A program made the position numbers and the translations under genes. Below the pieces are notes generated by a model. That model worked only from the letters and a program-made list of their open reading frames with translations, was not told the origin of the DNA and did not search any database. 6,420 nucleotides of DNA from Micrococcales bacterium (lineage in GTDB: Bacteria; Actinomycetota; Actinomycetes; S36-B12; UBA10799): NCBI GenBank assembly GCA_023252115.1, contig JAHEXM010000108.1:1-6420 (forward strand), written 5' to 3'. Shown piece after piece: positions 1 through 6,114 of this stretch; position 1 is the stretch's first letter, and each line of letters starts with the position of its first letter.

Positions 1-76
1 GATAGCTCAGTCGCGCCGGGTACGCGGACTCGGTCCCCAACAGCTCGCTGCCCTGAAAAGTGAGTTTCGGAGTTGA
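1..76 (+). CDS. mihF: Actinobacterial integration host factor, C-terminal end (partial)
   Basis: Reading from base 2, the last 24 codons give IAQSRRVRGLGPQQLAALKS followed by EFRS and a TGA stop at 74-76. This closely resembles the C-terminus of the mycobacterial/streptomycete integration host factor (mIHF/sIHF), where a segment like SRRVRGLG-x-xQ-xx-(A/S)L-xx-EF ends the helical DNA-binding domain. The family binds and bends DNA without strong sequence preference and helps organise the nucleoid. Only the tail is present, so the start, full length and the helix-two-turn-helix core cannot be examined. The gene normally sits directly before gmk in Actinobacteria, as here, which supports the call. 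Its stop codon overlaps the gmk start by four bases, so the two are probably translationally coupled. The identification rests on family memory of the terminal motif and on synteny. Confidence 0.85.
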   Translation, partial: IAQSRRVRGLGPQQLAALKSEFRS

Positions 77-648
77 GCCGCACTTCGGGCGCGGAGCTGT
101 TGGTCGTTGCCGGTCCTTCCGGTGTAGGGAAATCCACCGTCGTGCGTGAAGTGGTTGAACTACGCCCCGATGTCTGGCTGTCGGTTTCCGCCACGACCAG
201 AGAGCAGCGTCCCGGTGAGACCGCGGGTATTGACTATGTCTTCATGTCCCGGCCGGAATTTGAGACCTTAGCCACGAGCGGTGGATTTCTTGAATCAGCC
301 GAATACGCCGGGAATCTGTATGGCACCCCGCGCGAGCCGGTTCTGTCACGGCTTGCCAATGGCCAAGACGTAATCCTTGAGATCGAACTTCAGGGAGCGA
401 GACAAGTAAAGGCCGCATTTCCCGAGGCCATTACGGTATTTCTCGAACCGCCATCCCTGACTGAATTGCACCGTCGATTGGCCGGTCGTGGAACGGAAGA
501 CGAGTCCGTCATCAGGCGCCGCGAAGAGGTGGCTAAGACCGAACTCGCGGCTGCCAGCGAGTTCGACTATCGGGTCAAGAACACGGATGTGGTGCCCACA
601 GCCCATCAGTTGATACGATTGATCGACGGCTCCGCCGCATCTGGCTAG
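73..648 (+). CDS. gmk: Guanylate kinase
   Basis: This enzyme phosphorylates GMP (and dGMP) to GDP with ATP in the cytoplasm, feeding GTP synthesis. The 191-residue product is normal length. Visible motifs are the P-loop GPSGVGKST (residues 14-22), the GMP-binding stretch [13 protein letters not shown] (37-49) with R43, R46 and E49, Y55, the [10 protein letters not shown] segment (81-90), [10 protein letters not shown] (102-111) and the lid RLAGRGTE (135-142). At position 105 a Glu replaces the Asp usual in LEID/LDID, a conservative change. TTG at 73 is chosen because an in-frame stop lies at 61-63, no other start codon lies between, and the P-loop begins only 13 residues later. The TTG overlaps the mihF TGA as TTGA. 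An SD-like AAGTGAG (58-64) lies 8 nt before the start. The stop TAG lies in the left arm of a small hairpin. Function is very likely; the start is well constrained. Confidence 0.97.
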   Translation: MSRTSGAELLVVAGPSGVGKSTVVREVVELRPDVWLSVSATTREQRPGETAGIDYVFMSRPEFETLATSGGFLESAEYAGNLYGTPREPVLSRLANGQDVILEIELQGARQVKAAFPEAITVFLEPPSLTELHRRLAGRGTEDESVIRRREEVAKTELAAASEFDYRVKNTDVVPTAHQLIRLIDGSAASG

Positions 649-658
649 TTTCCTAGCC
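643..658 (+). other. Small hairpin over the gmk stop codon
   Basis: GGCTAG (643-648) and CTAGCC (653-658) are perfect inverted repeats with a four-base TTTC loop. The left arm includes the TAG stop of gmk, and the right arm ends 27 bases before the proposed rpoZ start. A run of T residues does not follow (the next bases are TTGCTTAACC), so it is not a convincing intrinsic terminator. It could mark an RNA processing or stability element at the gmk-rpoZ junction, or be chance. Confidence 0.4.
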
Positions 659-671
659 TTGCTTAACCATC

Positions 672-678
672 GGAAGGA
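672..678 (+). promoter_or_regulatory. Ribosome binding site deciding the rpoZ start
   Basis: GGAAGGA ends 7 nt before GTG 686. It is the best Shine-Dalgarno match in the gmk-rpoZ gap and lies downstream of the alternative TTG at 659, so it selects GTG 686 as the rpoZ start. Confidence 0.7.
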
Positions 679-685
679 CACTGAA

Positions 686-967
686 GTGTCAGGCACTGCA
701 CCCCGCCCAGAAGGAATCACCGACCCGCCCATCGATGCCTTGATGGCCACGGTTGACTCCAAATACTCGCTGGTGATCTATGCCGCAAAGCGTGCGCGCC
801 AGATCAACGCGTACTACTCGCAACTGGGCGAAGGCCTTCTTGAGTACGTAGGTCCGCTCGTTGAGACTCACCTGCAAGAGAAGCCACTGTCCATTGCACT
901 TCGTGAGATCGACGGCGGGCTGTTGACTGCTGAGCCAATCGAGATCGACGAGAAAGCGGCACACTGA
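686..967 (+). CDS. rpoZ: DNA-directed RNA polymerase omega subunit
   Basis: Omega is the small subunit that helps the beta-prime subunit fold and join the RNA polymerase core. The 93-residue product has the family signature throughout: [20 protein letters not shown] (residues 14-33), AAKRARQIN (33-41), and [20 protein letters not shown] (43-62), then [11 protein letters not shown] (65-75). These read almost identically to the streptomycete protein as I recall it, and support an actinobacterial origin. An in-frame TTG at 659 would add nine residues, but it overlaps the hairpin arm and has no ribosome binding site. GTG 686 has GGAAGGA at 672-678 and gives the expected short N-terminus ([10 protein letters not shown]). 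The stop TGA (965-967) overlaps the coaBC CTG start. The gene lies 37 bp after gmk in the same transcription direction, the usual neighbourhood for rpoZ. Confidence 0.96.
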   Translation: MSGTAPRPEGITDPPIDALMATVDSKYSLVIYAAKRARQINAYYSQLGEGLLEYVGPLVETHLQEKPLSIALREIDGGLLTAEPIEIDEKAAH

Positions 968-2214
968 GCCGCCAGGTCGTTCTCGGAGTAGGTGGCGGAA
1001 TCGCCGCCTACAAAGTGTGTGATCTGTTACGCAGGCTTAAGGAATTCGGTTACGACGTCCGAGTCGTGCCAACTGCCAGCGCCCTAAAGTTCGTGGGTCG
1101 TCCGACCTGGGAAGCGCTGTCCGGGCAATCGGCAAGTAGCGATATATGGGAAGAGGTTCAAGATGTCCCGCATGTTGCTATCGGCCAGAAAGCGGACTTG
1201 GTAATCATCGCTCCGGCAACCGCAGATCTGATGTCGAAGGCCGCGACGGGTCGCGCCGATGACCTGTTGACGTCGGTTCTGCTGACAACGCGCGCGCCGG
1301 TCATCTTTGCACCGGCGATGCACACCGAAATGTGGGAGCACCCGGCGACGGTTGCGAATGTTGAAACGCTTCGCTCTCGGGGAGCCATCGTCATTGAACC
1401 TTCGGTCGGTCGTTTGACTGGCCCGGATTCAGGAACTGGGCGCCTGGCCGAACCCGCCTCGCTTGCATCGGTTTGTCGAGCTGCACTAGAAGGCGGATCC
1501 GGATCAGCTGACTTGGCCGGGCGTCGAGTCCTAGTGACTGCTGGTGGAACCCGCGAGCCACTCGATCCAGTTCGGTTTCTCGGCAACCGATCCAGTGGGC
1601 GCCAAGGCTGGGCCCTTGCTGCCGCCGCGGCTGCACGTGGAGCTTCGGTCAAATTGATTGCCGCTAATGTCGATCTTCCAGAGCCGGCTGGCAGTCAAGT
1701 GATTCGCGTGGAAACGACGTCGCAGATGTTTGATGCAGTGTTGGCCGAGGCAGGTGAGTATGACGCGGTGGTCATGGCTGCGGCGGTCGCCGATTTCAGG
1801 TCGACATCGGTGGCAAATCGCAAAATCAAGAAAGATGACTCCGGAAACGTGCCCGAGCCGATTGAACTCGTTCGCAACCCAGACATCTTGGCTGCGCTCG
1901 GAGAAAAGTGGTCACAGTCGCCAACGCCGGTGGTGGTCGGATTCGCTGCTGAAACGATCTCGGATGAGCAAGACCGAGAAGCCGTTGGTGAAGCGAAACG
2001 AGCAGCCAAGGGAGCGAATGTGATCGTGGTAAACGAGGTAGGGGTCGAACTCGGCTTCGAGAGTGCCCTAAATTCGGCCAGCATCCTTGACGGATCAGGT
2101 GTTGTCATTCACGTTCCACAGACGAGCAAGGAAGAACTCGCGAATGCGGTGTGGGATGCGGTCATTGCCCGCTTACCGCGCGCCGAGCGAGGCACCGAAT
2201 TCCCAGCGGGTTAG
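964..2214 (+). CDS. coaBC: Bifunctional phosphopantothenoylcysteine decarboxylase / phosphopantothenate-cysteine ligase
   Basis: This enzyme joins cysteine to 4'-phosphopantothenate using CTP (C-terminal CoaB) and decarboxylates the product with FMN (N-terminal CoaC), two steps of coenzyme A synthesis. From CTG 964 it has 416 residues. CoaC shows GGGIAAYK near residue 10-17, catalytic-type His70 in [27 protein letters not shown] (82-101) and PAMHTEMW (117-124). The flap [12 protein letters not shown] (149-160) lacks the Cys of the E. coli type, as I recall for actinobacterial homologues. CoaB starts near residue 185: [25 protein letters not shown] (208-215), AAAVADFR (272-279), KIKK (287-290) and GFAAET (326-331). 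An ATG/GTG/TTG start that keeps the N-terminal strand is absent: the first GTG (1015) would delete GGGIAAYK, and an in-frame stop lies at 931-933. CTG 964 gives the expected [17 protein letters not shown] and overlaps the rpoZ TGA as CTGA. Confidence 0.95.
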   Translation: MSRQVVLGVGGGIAAYKVCDLLRRLKEFGYDVRVVPTASALKFVGRPTWEALSGQSASSDIWEEVQDVPHVAIGQKADLVIIAPATADLMSKAATGRADDLLTSVLLTTRAPVIFAPAMHTEMWEHPATVANVETLRSRGAIVIEPSVGRLTGPDSGTGRLAEPASLASVCRAALEGGSGSADLAGRRVLVTAGGTREPLDPVRFLGNRSSGRQGWALAAAAAARGASVKLIAANVDLPEPAGSQVIRVETTSQMFDAVLAEAGEYDAVVMAAAVADFRSTSVANRKIKKDDSGNVPEPIELVRNPDILAALGEKWSQSPTPVVVGFAAETISDEQDREAVGEAKRAAKGANVIVVNEVGVELGFESALNSASILDGSGVVIHVPQTSKEELANAVWDAVIARLPRAERGTEFPAG

Positions 2215-2221
2215 GCTAACC
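2209..2221. repeat. 13-bp palindrome over the coaBC stop codon
   Basis: GGTTAG and CTAACC flank a single central G at 2215. The left arm contains the TAG stop of coaBC. As RNA the loop would be too tight for the full stem, leaving about four base pairs, and no T-run follows, so it is a poor terminator. It may be a protein site in DNA or chance. Confidence 0.3.
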
Positions 2222-2222
2222 G

Positions 2223-2251
2223 CGGACAATTTGAGCACGCGAATCTAGATT
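2223..2251 (+). promoter_or_regulatory. Putative promoter for metK
   Basis: In the 72-bp gap before metK, CGGACA (2223-2228; four of six match TTGACA) is separated by 17 bp from TAGATT (2246-2251), which fits the TAnnnT form of actinobacterial -10 elements. Transcription would start near 2258, leaving a leader of about 29 nt that contains the metK ribosome binding site. An alternative pair is TTGAGC (2231-2236) with AGAATT (2253-2258), spacer 16. The -10 of the first pair lies inside the perfect palindrome at 2241-2252. This is pattern matching only; metK may also be read through from coaBC. Confidence 0.4.
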
Positions 2252-2252
2252 C
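2241..2252. repeat. Perfect 12-bp palindrome upstream of metK
   Basis: GAATCTAGATTC equals its own reverse complement. It lies 34 bp before the metK start and covers the putative -10 element, a typical place for a repressor operator. ATTC recurs at 2249, 2256 and 2262, adding to the ordered look of the stretch. No regulator is recognised from the sequence; it does not resemble the McbR operator of Corynebacterium as I recall it. Confidence 0.4.
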
Positions 2253-2277
2253 AGAATTCCCATTCAAAGGAAAGGTC

Positions 2278-2281
2278 GGAG
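2278..2281 (+). promoter_or_regulatory. metK ribosome binding site
   Basis: GGAG ends 5 nt before ATG 2287. A second purine-rich stretch, AAAGGAAAGG (2266-2275), lies 11 nt upstream of the start and may contribute. Both support ATG 2287. Confidence 0.55.
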
Positions 2282-2286
2282 TCGGC

Positions 2287-3474
2287 ATGGCCGGTCGGTT
2301 GTTTACTTCGGAATCGGTGACTGAAGGTCACCCAGACAAGATGGCTGACCAGATCAGCGATTCCATCTTGGATGCGATGCTCCGTGATGATCCGCAGAGT
2401 CGAGTTGCGGTCGAAACGCTCGTGACGACTGGCCTCGTCGTAGTTGCGGGCGAAGTCACGACCTCAACCTGGGTGGATATTCCTGACCTTGTCCGTCGGA
2501 CCGTTCTGGGCATCGGATACGACTCATCTGCCAAAGGCTTCGATGGCGGCTCGTGTGGCGTGCAGGTGGCGATAGGCAAGCAGTCTCCGGACATCGCCCA
2601 AGGAGTCGACGATGCGTTCGAAGAGCGCGCTGAAGGCTCACATGACCCGCTTGACCGTCAGGGAGCGGGCGACCAGGGCCTCATGTTCGGATATGCCTGC
2701 ACCGACACCCCTGAACTCATGCCTCTGCCTATCGCTCTAGCGCATCGACTAGCTCAGCGATTGGCTCAAGTCCGTCACAAGGGCGAAATCCCGTACCTGC
2801 GCCCGGATGGCAAGACCCAGGTCACGATCGAATACGACGGTGAAAAGGGCGCACGTCTAGACACCGTGGTGGTTTCGAGTCAGCACGCACCCGATATTGA
2901 CCTTGAGACTTTGCTCGCTCCTGACGTTCGCGAGTTTGTCGTTGAACCCGAACTTGCGGAGTTGGGTTTGAACACTGAGGGATATCGCCTCCTGGTGAAC
3001 CCCACGGGTCGTTTTGAAATCGGCGGACCAATGGGTGACGCCGGCCTGACGGGTCGCAAGATCATCGTTGATACGTATGGCGGCATGGCGCGTCACGGTG
3101 GCGGTGCATTCTCCGGCAAAGATCCGTCCAAGGTCGACCGGTCGGCTGCATATGCGATGCGCTGGGTCGCCAAGAACGTGGTGGCCGCTGGTCTGGCGAC
3201 CAAGTGCGAAGTTCAGGTCGCCTATGCGATCGGCAAGGCTCGTCCGGTCGGGCTGTTCGTCGAGACCTTTGGAACTTCTACGGTCCCTGAGCACCGAATC
3301 CAAGCGGCAATCGACGAGGTATTCGACCTTCGCCCAGCCGCGATCATTCGTGACCTCGACTTGCGTCGACCGATTTTTGCTCGCACTGCCGCGTACGGCC
3401 ACTTTGGTCGCCAAGATGCCGACTTCTCGTGGGAGCGCACTGACCGTGCCGAGGCATTGCAAGCCGCTGTCTAG
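2287..3474 (+). CDS. metK: S-adenosylmethionine synthetase (methionine adenosyltransferase)
   Basis: MetK makes S-adenosylmethionine from methionine and ATP, releasing phosphate and diphosphate; the active sites lie between subunits of a cytoplasmic tetramer. The 395-residue length is typical. Motifs include the N-terminal [17 protein letters not shown] (residues 6-22, with His15 and Asp17 of the ATP/metal site), the signature [12 protein letters not shown] (126-137), [18 protein letters not shown] (241-258) and the glycine-rich GGGAFSGKD (271-279). The C-terminal [15 protein letters not shown] (361-375) and FSWERTD are also standard. ATG 2287 gives the expected short lead ([10 protein letters not shown]) and has SD-like sequences at 2266-2281. 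The gene follows coaBC after the longest gap in the window, where a promoter and a palindrome can be seen, so it may have its own control. The last 29 bases overlap the lipoprotein gene in another frame. No missing catalytic residue was noticed. Confidence 0.98.
   Translation: MAGRLFTSESVTEGHPDKMADQISDSILDAMLRDDPQSRVAVETLVTTGLVVVAGEVTTSTWVDIPDLVRRTVLGIGYDSSAKGFDGGSCGVQVAIGKQSPDIAQGVDDAFEERAEGSHDPLDRQGAGDQGLMFGYACTDTPELMPLPIALAHRLAQRLAQVRHKGEIPYLRPDGKTQVTIEYDGEKGARLDTVVVSSQHAPDIDLETLLAPDVREFVVEPELAELGLNTEGYRLLVNPTGRFEIGGPMGDAGLTGRKIIVDTYGGMARHGGGAFSGKDPSKVDRSAAYAMRWVAKNVVAAGLATKCEVQVAYAIGKARPVGLFVETFGTSTVPEHRIQAAIDEVFDLRPAAIIRDLDLRRPIFARTAAYGHFGRQDADFSWERTDRAEALQAAV
3431..3435 (+). promoter_or_regulatory. 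Ribosome binding site inside metK for the lipoprotein gene
   Basis: GGGAG ends 10 nt before GTG 3446, within the metK coding region. It favours GTG 3446 over a possible CTG at 3467, which has only GAGG (3451-3454) at 12 nt. Confidence 0.45.
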
Positions 3475-4036
3475 ATTCCGGCTTCTGGCTCTGGCAGCTG
3501 CCGCATGTGTGGCTGCCGGAGCGCTTACAAGTTGCGGTTCGCCGCAAGCTGCACCGGTCGAATCCTCAGCTGCACCCACGGCCAATGCTCAGTGTCTTCA
3601 GGGCGCATGGAATGTGGATGTTGGACTGATCGCGCGCGATGCTGCCCAACAAACCCCGGAGTATGTCAAGGGCAGTGCCACGGGAGCAATTACTGTCACG
3701 TTTGTTGGCCCGAACCTGAACATCGCATATGCAATGAATGCCGAATTCCCGCAGGATCCGCCATCGACAGTCTGGCGCCTCGCAATCACTGGCGCCTCGA
3801 GCGCGACCTACACCGCCACGGACAGCATTCTCTCGACCTTCAATGCCAACAACACGGTGAAGGTAAGCAAAACCGTGGTCGTTGACGGCGCAGTCACGAC
3901 TCAGTCAAACACCACCAAACAAAATCAGGCAATCGTGGACTTTGTTGACGGACCATTGGCGTATACCTGTTCTGCAACGACTCTGACGCTCGCCAATGGG
4001 CAGGGCTTTGAGTGGACGGCGGCTCGGAAACCCTGA
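3446..4036 (+). CDS. Predicted secreted lipoprotein of unknown function
   Basis: The 196-residue product is not recognised as a named family. Residues 1-12 carry Arg, His and Lys, residues 13-27 are hydrophobic ([15 protein letters not shown]), and LTSC (27-30) is a good lipobox, so Cys30 should be lipidated and the mature protein held on the outer face of the membrane. A short Ala/Ser/Pro-rich linker follows (31-48), then a domain rich in Thr, Ala and Asn with alternating strand-like segments: GAW (53-55), [15 protein letters not shown] (81-95), W110, [11 protein letters not shown] (119-129), [12 protein letters not shown] (137-148), and [10 protein letters not shown] (173-182). C50 and C175 could form a disulfide. 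The early GxW and beta-rich pattern recall lipocalin-like barrels, an inference only. GTG 3446 is preferred (GGGAG 10 nt upstream) and overlaps metK by 29 nt; CTG 3467 would also keep the signal peptide. It lies 30 bp before priA, an unusual insertion in this gene order. Confidence 0.82.
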   Translation: MPRHCKPLSRFRLLALAAAACVAAGALTSCGSPQAAPVESSAAPTANAQCLQGAWNVDVGLIARDAAQQTPEYVKGSATGAITVTFVGPNLNIAYAMNAEFPQDPPSTVWRLAITGASSATYTATDSILSTFNANNTVKVSKTVVVDGAVTTQSNTTKQNQAIVDFVDGPLAYTCSATTLTLANGQGFEWTAARKP

Positions 4037-4049
4037 GTTGGCCCTGGCC

Positions 4050-4054
4050 AGGAG
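4050..4054 (+). promoter_or_regulatory. Probable priA ribosome binding site
   Basis: AGGAG ends 12 nt before ATG 4067, at the long end of usual spacing. It lies in the 30-bp gap after the lipoprotein stop; no promoter or terminator is evident there. Confidence 0.45.
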
Positions 4055-4066
4055 CGCAGAACTGAA

Positions 4067-6094
4067 ATGGAACAACTCACGCTGGACGCCACGCCGCGGC
4101 GACGCGCGCGTAAACCGGCACGTGTTCCGCTTGAACTTGCACAGGGCCGACCAATCGCGCGAGTGGCATTAGATGTCGCACCGGCCCACCTCGATCGGCT
4201 CTTCGAGTATTCGGTCCCAGCGAAGTTTGACGAGTCGGCTGTCGTCGGGGTCCGCGTGCGCGTGCGATTCGCCGGTCGCATCGTCGACGGATTCATAGTT
4301 GAGAGAACTGAGGTCGCGCAACACACTGGCACGCTGTCACCAATCCAACGAGTGAACGGAGTGCCGGTCCTGACGACTGAGGTGCTCGCGTTGGCTCGAT
4401 CAGTTGCTGATCGATATGCCGGCACGCTGGCGGATGTATTGCGCTCGGCGATTCCTACGCGGCACGCCACCGCGGAAAGGGCGTGGGCGGCCACCCGAAC
4501 CATGGCGAGCAATACTCCGCATCTCGCAGCAAGTGCCACCGGTCTACTCGATAAGTACACAGGTGGCGCGGCACTGGGTAACCGGGTGGGGCAACTGCAC
4601 TCGGCAACGCGGGCAGTACTTACCGTCGCCTTATCGGATGATCCGACCGAAGTGATCACCGAGCTTGCGGGCGCAGCACTTGCCACCGGTTCGGTCCTCG
4701 TGGTTGTGCCAGATGCGCGGGATGTTGAAAGATTTGCTGGCACTCTCCGTCATCGATTTGGGTCATTGGTGCACACGTTGCAAGCCGACCAAGGGCCCAG
4801 CGAGAGGTACCGATCGTTCCTCGATGCCCTTGACGGCTGTGCACGAGTAGTTGTCGGGACACGGGCAGCTTCATTTGCACCGCTACGGAACCTTGCGTTG
4901 TGTGTTATTTGGGACGACGGTGACGAGTCGCACAGCGAACCACGAAGTCCTGGATGGCATTCACGCGAGGTGTTGGCACTGCGGTCAGCTCAAACAGATT
5001 GTTCATTTGTCGCAGCTGCGCACAGCCGAAGCGTTGAAACACAGCGAATGGTCGAATCAGGGTGGGCGCGCTCGATCGAGCAGCCACGCACACTGGCCCG
5101 CTCGCATCGTTTTGAACTAGCCAAGGACGAAGAATCGCCCAGGTCAACTTCGGACGTTCCCGGCGTTCGGCTCCCACACGTGGCTTGGGAGGCTGTGCAC
5201 AACGCAGTAAAGGTAGGACCAGTCCTGGTTCAAGTTGCTCGATCCGGTTATGTGCCTGGCATCGCATGTGCGGCATGTCGGGCAACCGCCAGTTGTCAGG
5301 AGTGCAACGGCCCGCTGGCTCTCACCAGTGGACATGCGATCGCATCGTGTCGATGGTGTGGACGTCTCGCAGGGGATTGGACGTGTGCGGAGTGCGGAAG
5401 CAAGAAGCTTCGAGCCCGCGCAATCGGCGTGCAGCGCACCGGTGAAGAGCTTGGGCGCGCATTTCCCGGAGTACCAATCACTGTTAGCGGCCGGTCCGAG
5501 TCGGTGGTGGCGAGGGTGCCGGATACTGCCGGAATCGTGGTGGCAACGGTTGGCGCTGAACCAATTGCCGTGAATGGTTATTGCGCAGTACTCCTCTTGG
5601 ACGGTGATTCATTACTTGCCAGAGCTGAATCGCGGAGTGAAGAAGAAGCAGTACGTCGGTGGTTCAACGCTGCGGCGTTGGCGCGACCTGATGGACGCGT
5701 AGTTATCTCGGCTGACCCAAATCAAAATGCCGTCCAGGCACTAGTCCGAAATGATCCGGTTGGCTGGGCTGAGCGCGAACTCGATCAGCGGACAAAACTC
5801 CAGCTTCCCCCAGCAGTACGAGTGGTGGCGGTGACCGGTGCCGACGACTTAGTGACACGCTTTGTGGATGAGTGCAATTTCGCTGCATCGTGGCGGGTGC
5901 TCGGGCCGGTGCCGGTTCCAACTCCCCTTCAACACCGGGAAACAGATGAGCTTCAAGTTCGCCTGTTGGTCACTTCACCGTTGCGTGACGGCCAGAAGTT
6001 GGTGAATTCCGTGCATACGGCACTTGTCACTGCCAGTGCCCGACCGGGTGGAGCAGGTGTCCATGTCCGGATAGATCCAATCAGTGTCTTGTAA
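4067..6094 (+). CDS. priA: Primosomal protein N' of the actinobacterial, helicase-degenerate type
   Basis: PriA recognises stalled forks and starts replication restart by guiding DnaB loading. This 675-residue protein has the N-terminal DNA-binding region (about 30-130, with HLDRLFEYSVP at 41-51, GVRVRVRFAGRIVDGF at 61-76 and DRYAGTLADVLR at 115-126) and the zinc-binding insert with eight Cys at 401, 404, 410, 413, 428, 431, 440 and 443. The helicase core is decayed: where GxTGSGKT is expected (roughly 171-205) there is no P-loop, and the DEEH Walker B box is replaced by IWDDGDESH (281-289). Other family landmarks remain: LVVVPD (211-216), VVVGTRAASFAPL (261-273), TGEELGRAFPG (458-468), VVATVGAEPIA (491-501) and LLLDGD (509-514). 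Actinobacterial PriA proteins are known to lack clear helicase motifs, so this is a lineage trait and not a fresh pseudogene. It probably acts as a structural DNA-binding factor without ATP-driven unwinding. Confidence 0.93.
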   Translation: MEQLTLDATPRRRARKPARVPLELAQGRPIARVALDVAPAHLDRLFEYSVPAKFDESAVVGVRVRVRFAGRIVDGFIVERTEVAQHTGTLSPIQRVNGVPVLTTEVLALARSVADRYAGTLADVLRSAIPTRHATAERAWAATRTMASNTPHLAASATGLLDKYTGGAALGNRVGQLHSATRAVLTVALSDDPTEVITELAGAALATGSVLVVVPDARDVERFAGTLRHRFGSLVHTLQADQGPSERYRSFLDALDGCARVVVGTRAASFAPLRNLALCVIWDDGDESHSEPRSPGWHSREVLALRSAQTDCSFVAAAHSRSVETQRMVESGWARSIEQPRTLARSHRFELAKDEESPRSTSDVPGVRLPHVAWEAVHNAVKVGPVLVQVARSGYVPGIACAACRATASCQECNGPLALTSGHAIASCRWCGRLAGDWTCAECGSKKLRARAIGVQRTGEELGRAFPGVPITVSGRSESVVARVPDTAGIVVATVGAEPIAVNGYCAVLLLDGDSLLARAESRSEEEAVRRWFNAAALARPDGRVVISADPNQNAVQALVRNDPVGWAERELDQRTKLQLPPAVRVVAVTGADDLVTRFVDECNFAASWRVLGPVPVPTPLQHRETDELQVRLLVTSPLRDGQKLVNSVHTALVTASARPGGAGVHVRIDPISVL

Positions 6095-6102
6095 GGAATG
6101 CG

Positions 6103-6108
6103 TAGGAT
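6103..6108 (+). promoter_or_regulatory. SD or -10 element before def
   Basis: TAGGAT lies six bases before GTG 6115. It contains AGGA (6104-6107), a normal Shine-Dalgarno at 7-nt spacing, but it also fits the TAnnnT -10 form at the distance that gives leaderless transcripts in Actinobacteria. No good -35 is seen about 17 bp upstream, so the SD reading is preferred. Confidence 0.4.
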
Positions 6109-6114
6109 ACGGGC

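Noticed and set aside
659..685. N-terminal extension of rpoZ from TTG 659
   Set aside because: No ribosome binding site, overlaps the end of the hairpin region, and the extra residues do not match family N-termini; GGAAGGA clearly serves GTG 686.
1015..1017. GTG as the coaBC start
   Set aside because: It cuts off the conserved GGGIAAYK segment that precedes it in the same open frame.
1158..1652. Minus-strand open frame opposite coaBC
   Set aside because: Arg/Ala/Ser-rich composition without motifs; antisense shadow of a conserved gene.
2215..2286. SAM riboswitch before metK
   Set aside because: The 72-bp gap is short and no conserved multi-stem SAM riboswitch pattern could be seen.
3068..3445. 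Long upstream extension of the lipoprotein frame inside metK
   Set aside because: Its Arg/Ser-rich translation looks like an out-of-frame reading of metK, and it would bury the signal peptide in the middle of the protein.
2857..3585. Minus-strand open frame of 242 codons opposite metK
   Set aside because: No recognisable motif, and it lies almost wholly across conserved metK sequence; explained by codon bias.
4037..4066. TGGCC-CT-GGCCA inverted repeat (4039-4050) as a terminator after the lipoprotein gene
   Set aside because: The two-base loop and missing T-run make it unsuitable as an intrinsic terminator; likely chance.
3925..4743. Minus-strand open frame of 272 codons opposite the lipoprotein end and priA
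   Set aside because: Low-complexity Ser/Thr/Ala/Arg composition typical of an antisense shadow; the plus strand has a clear family match.
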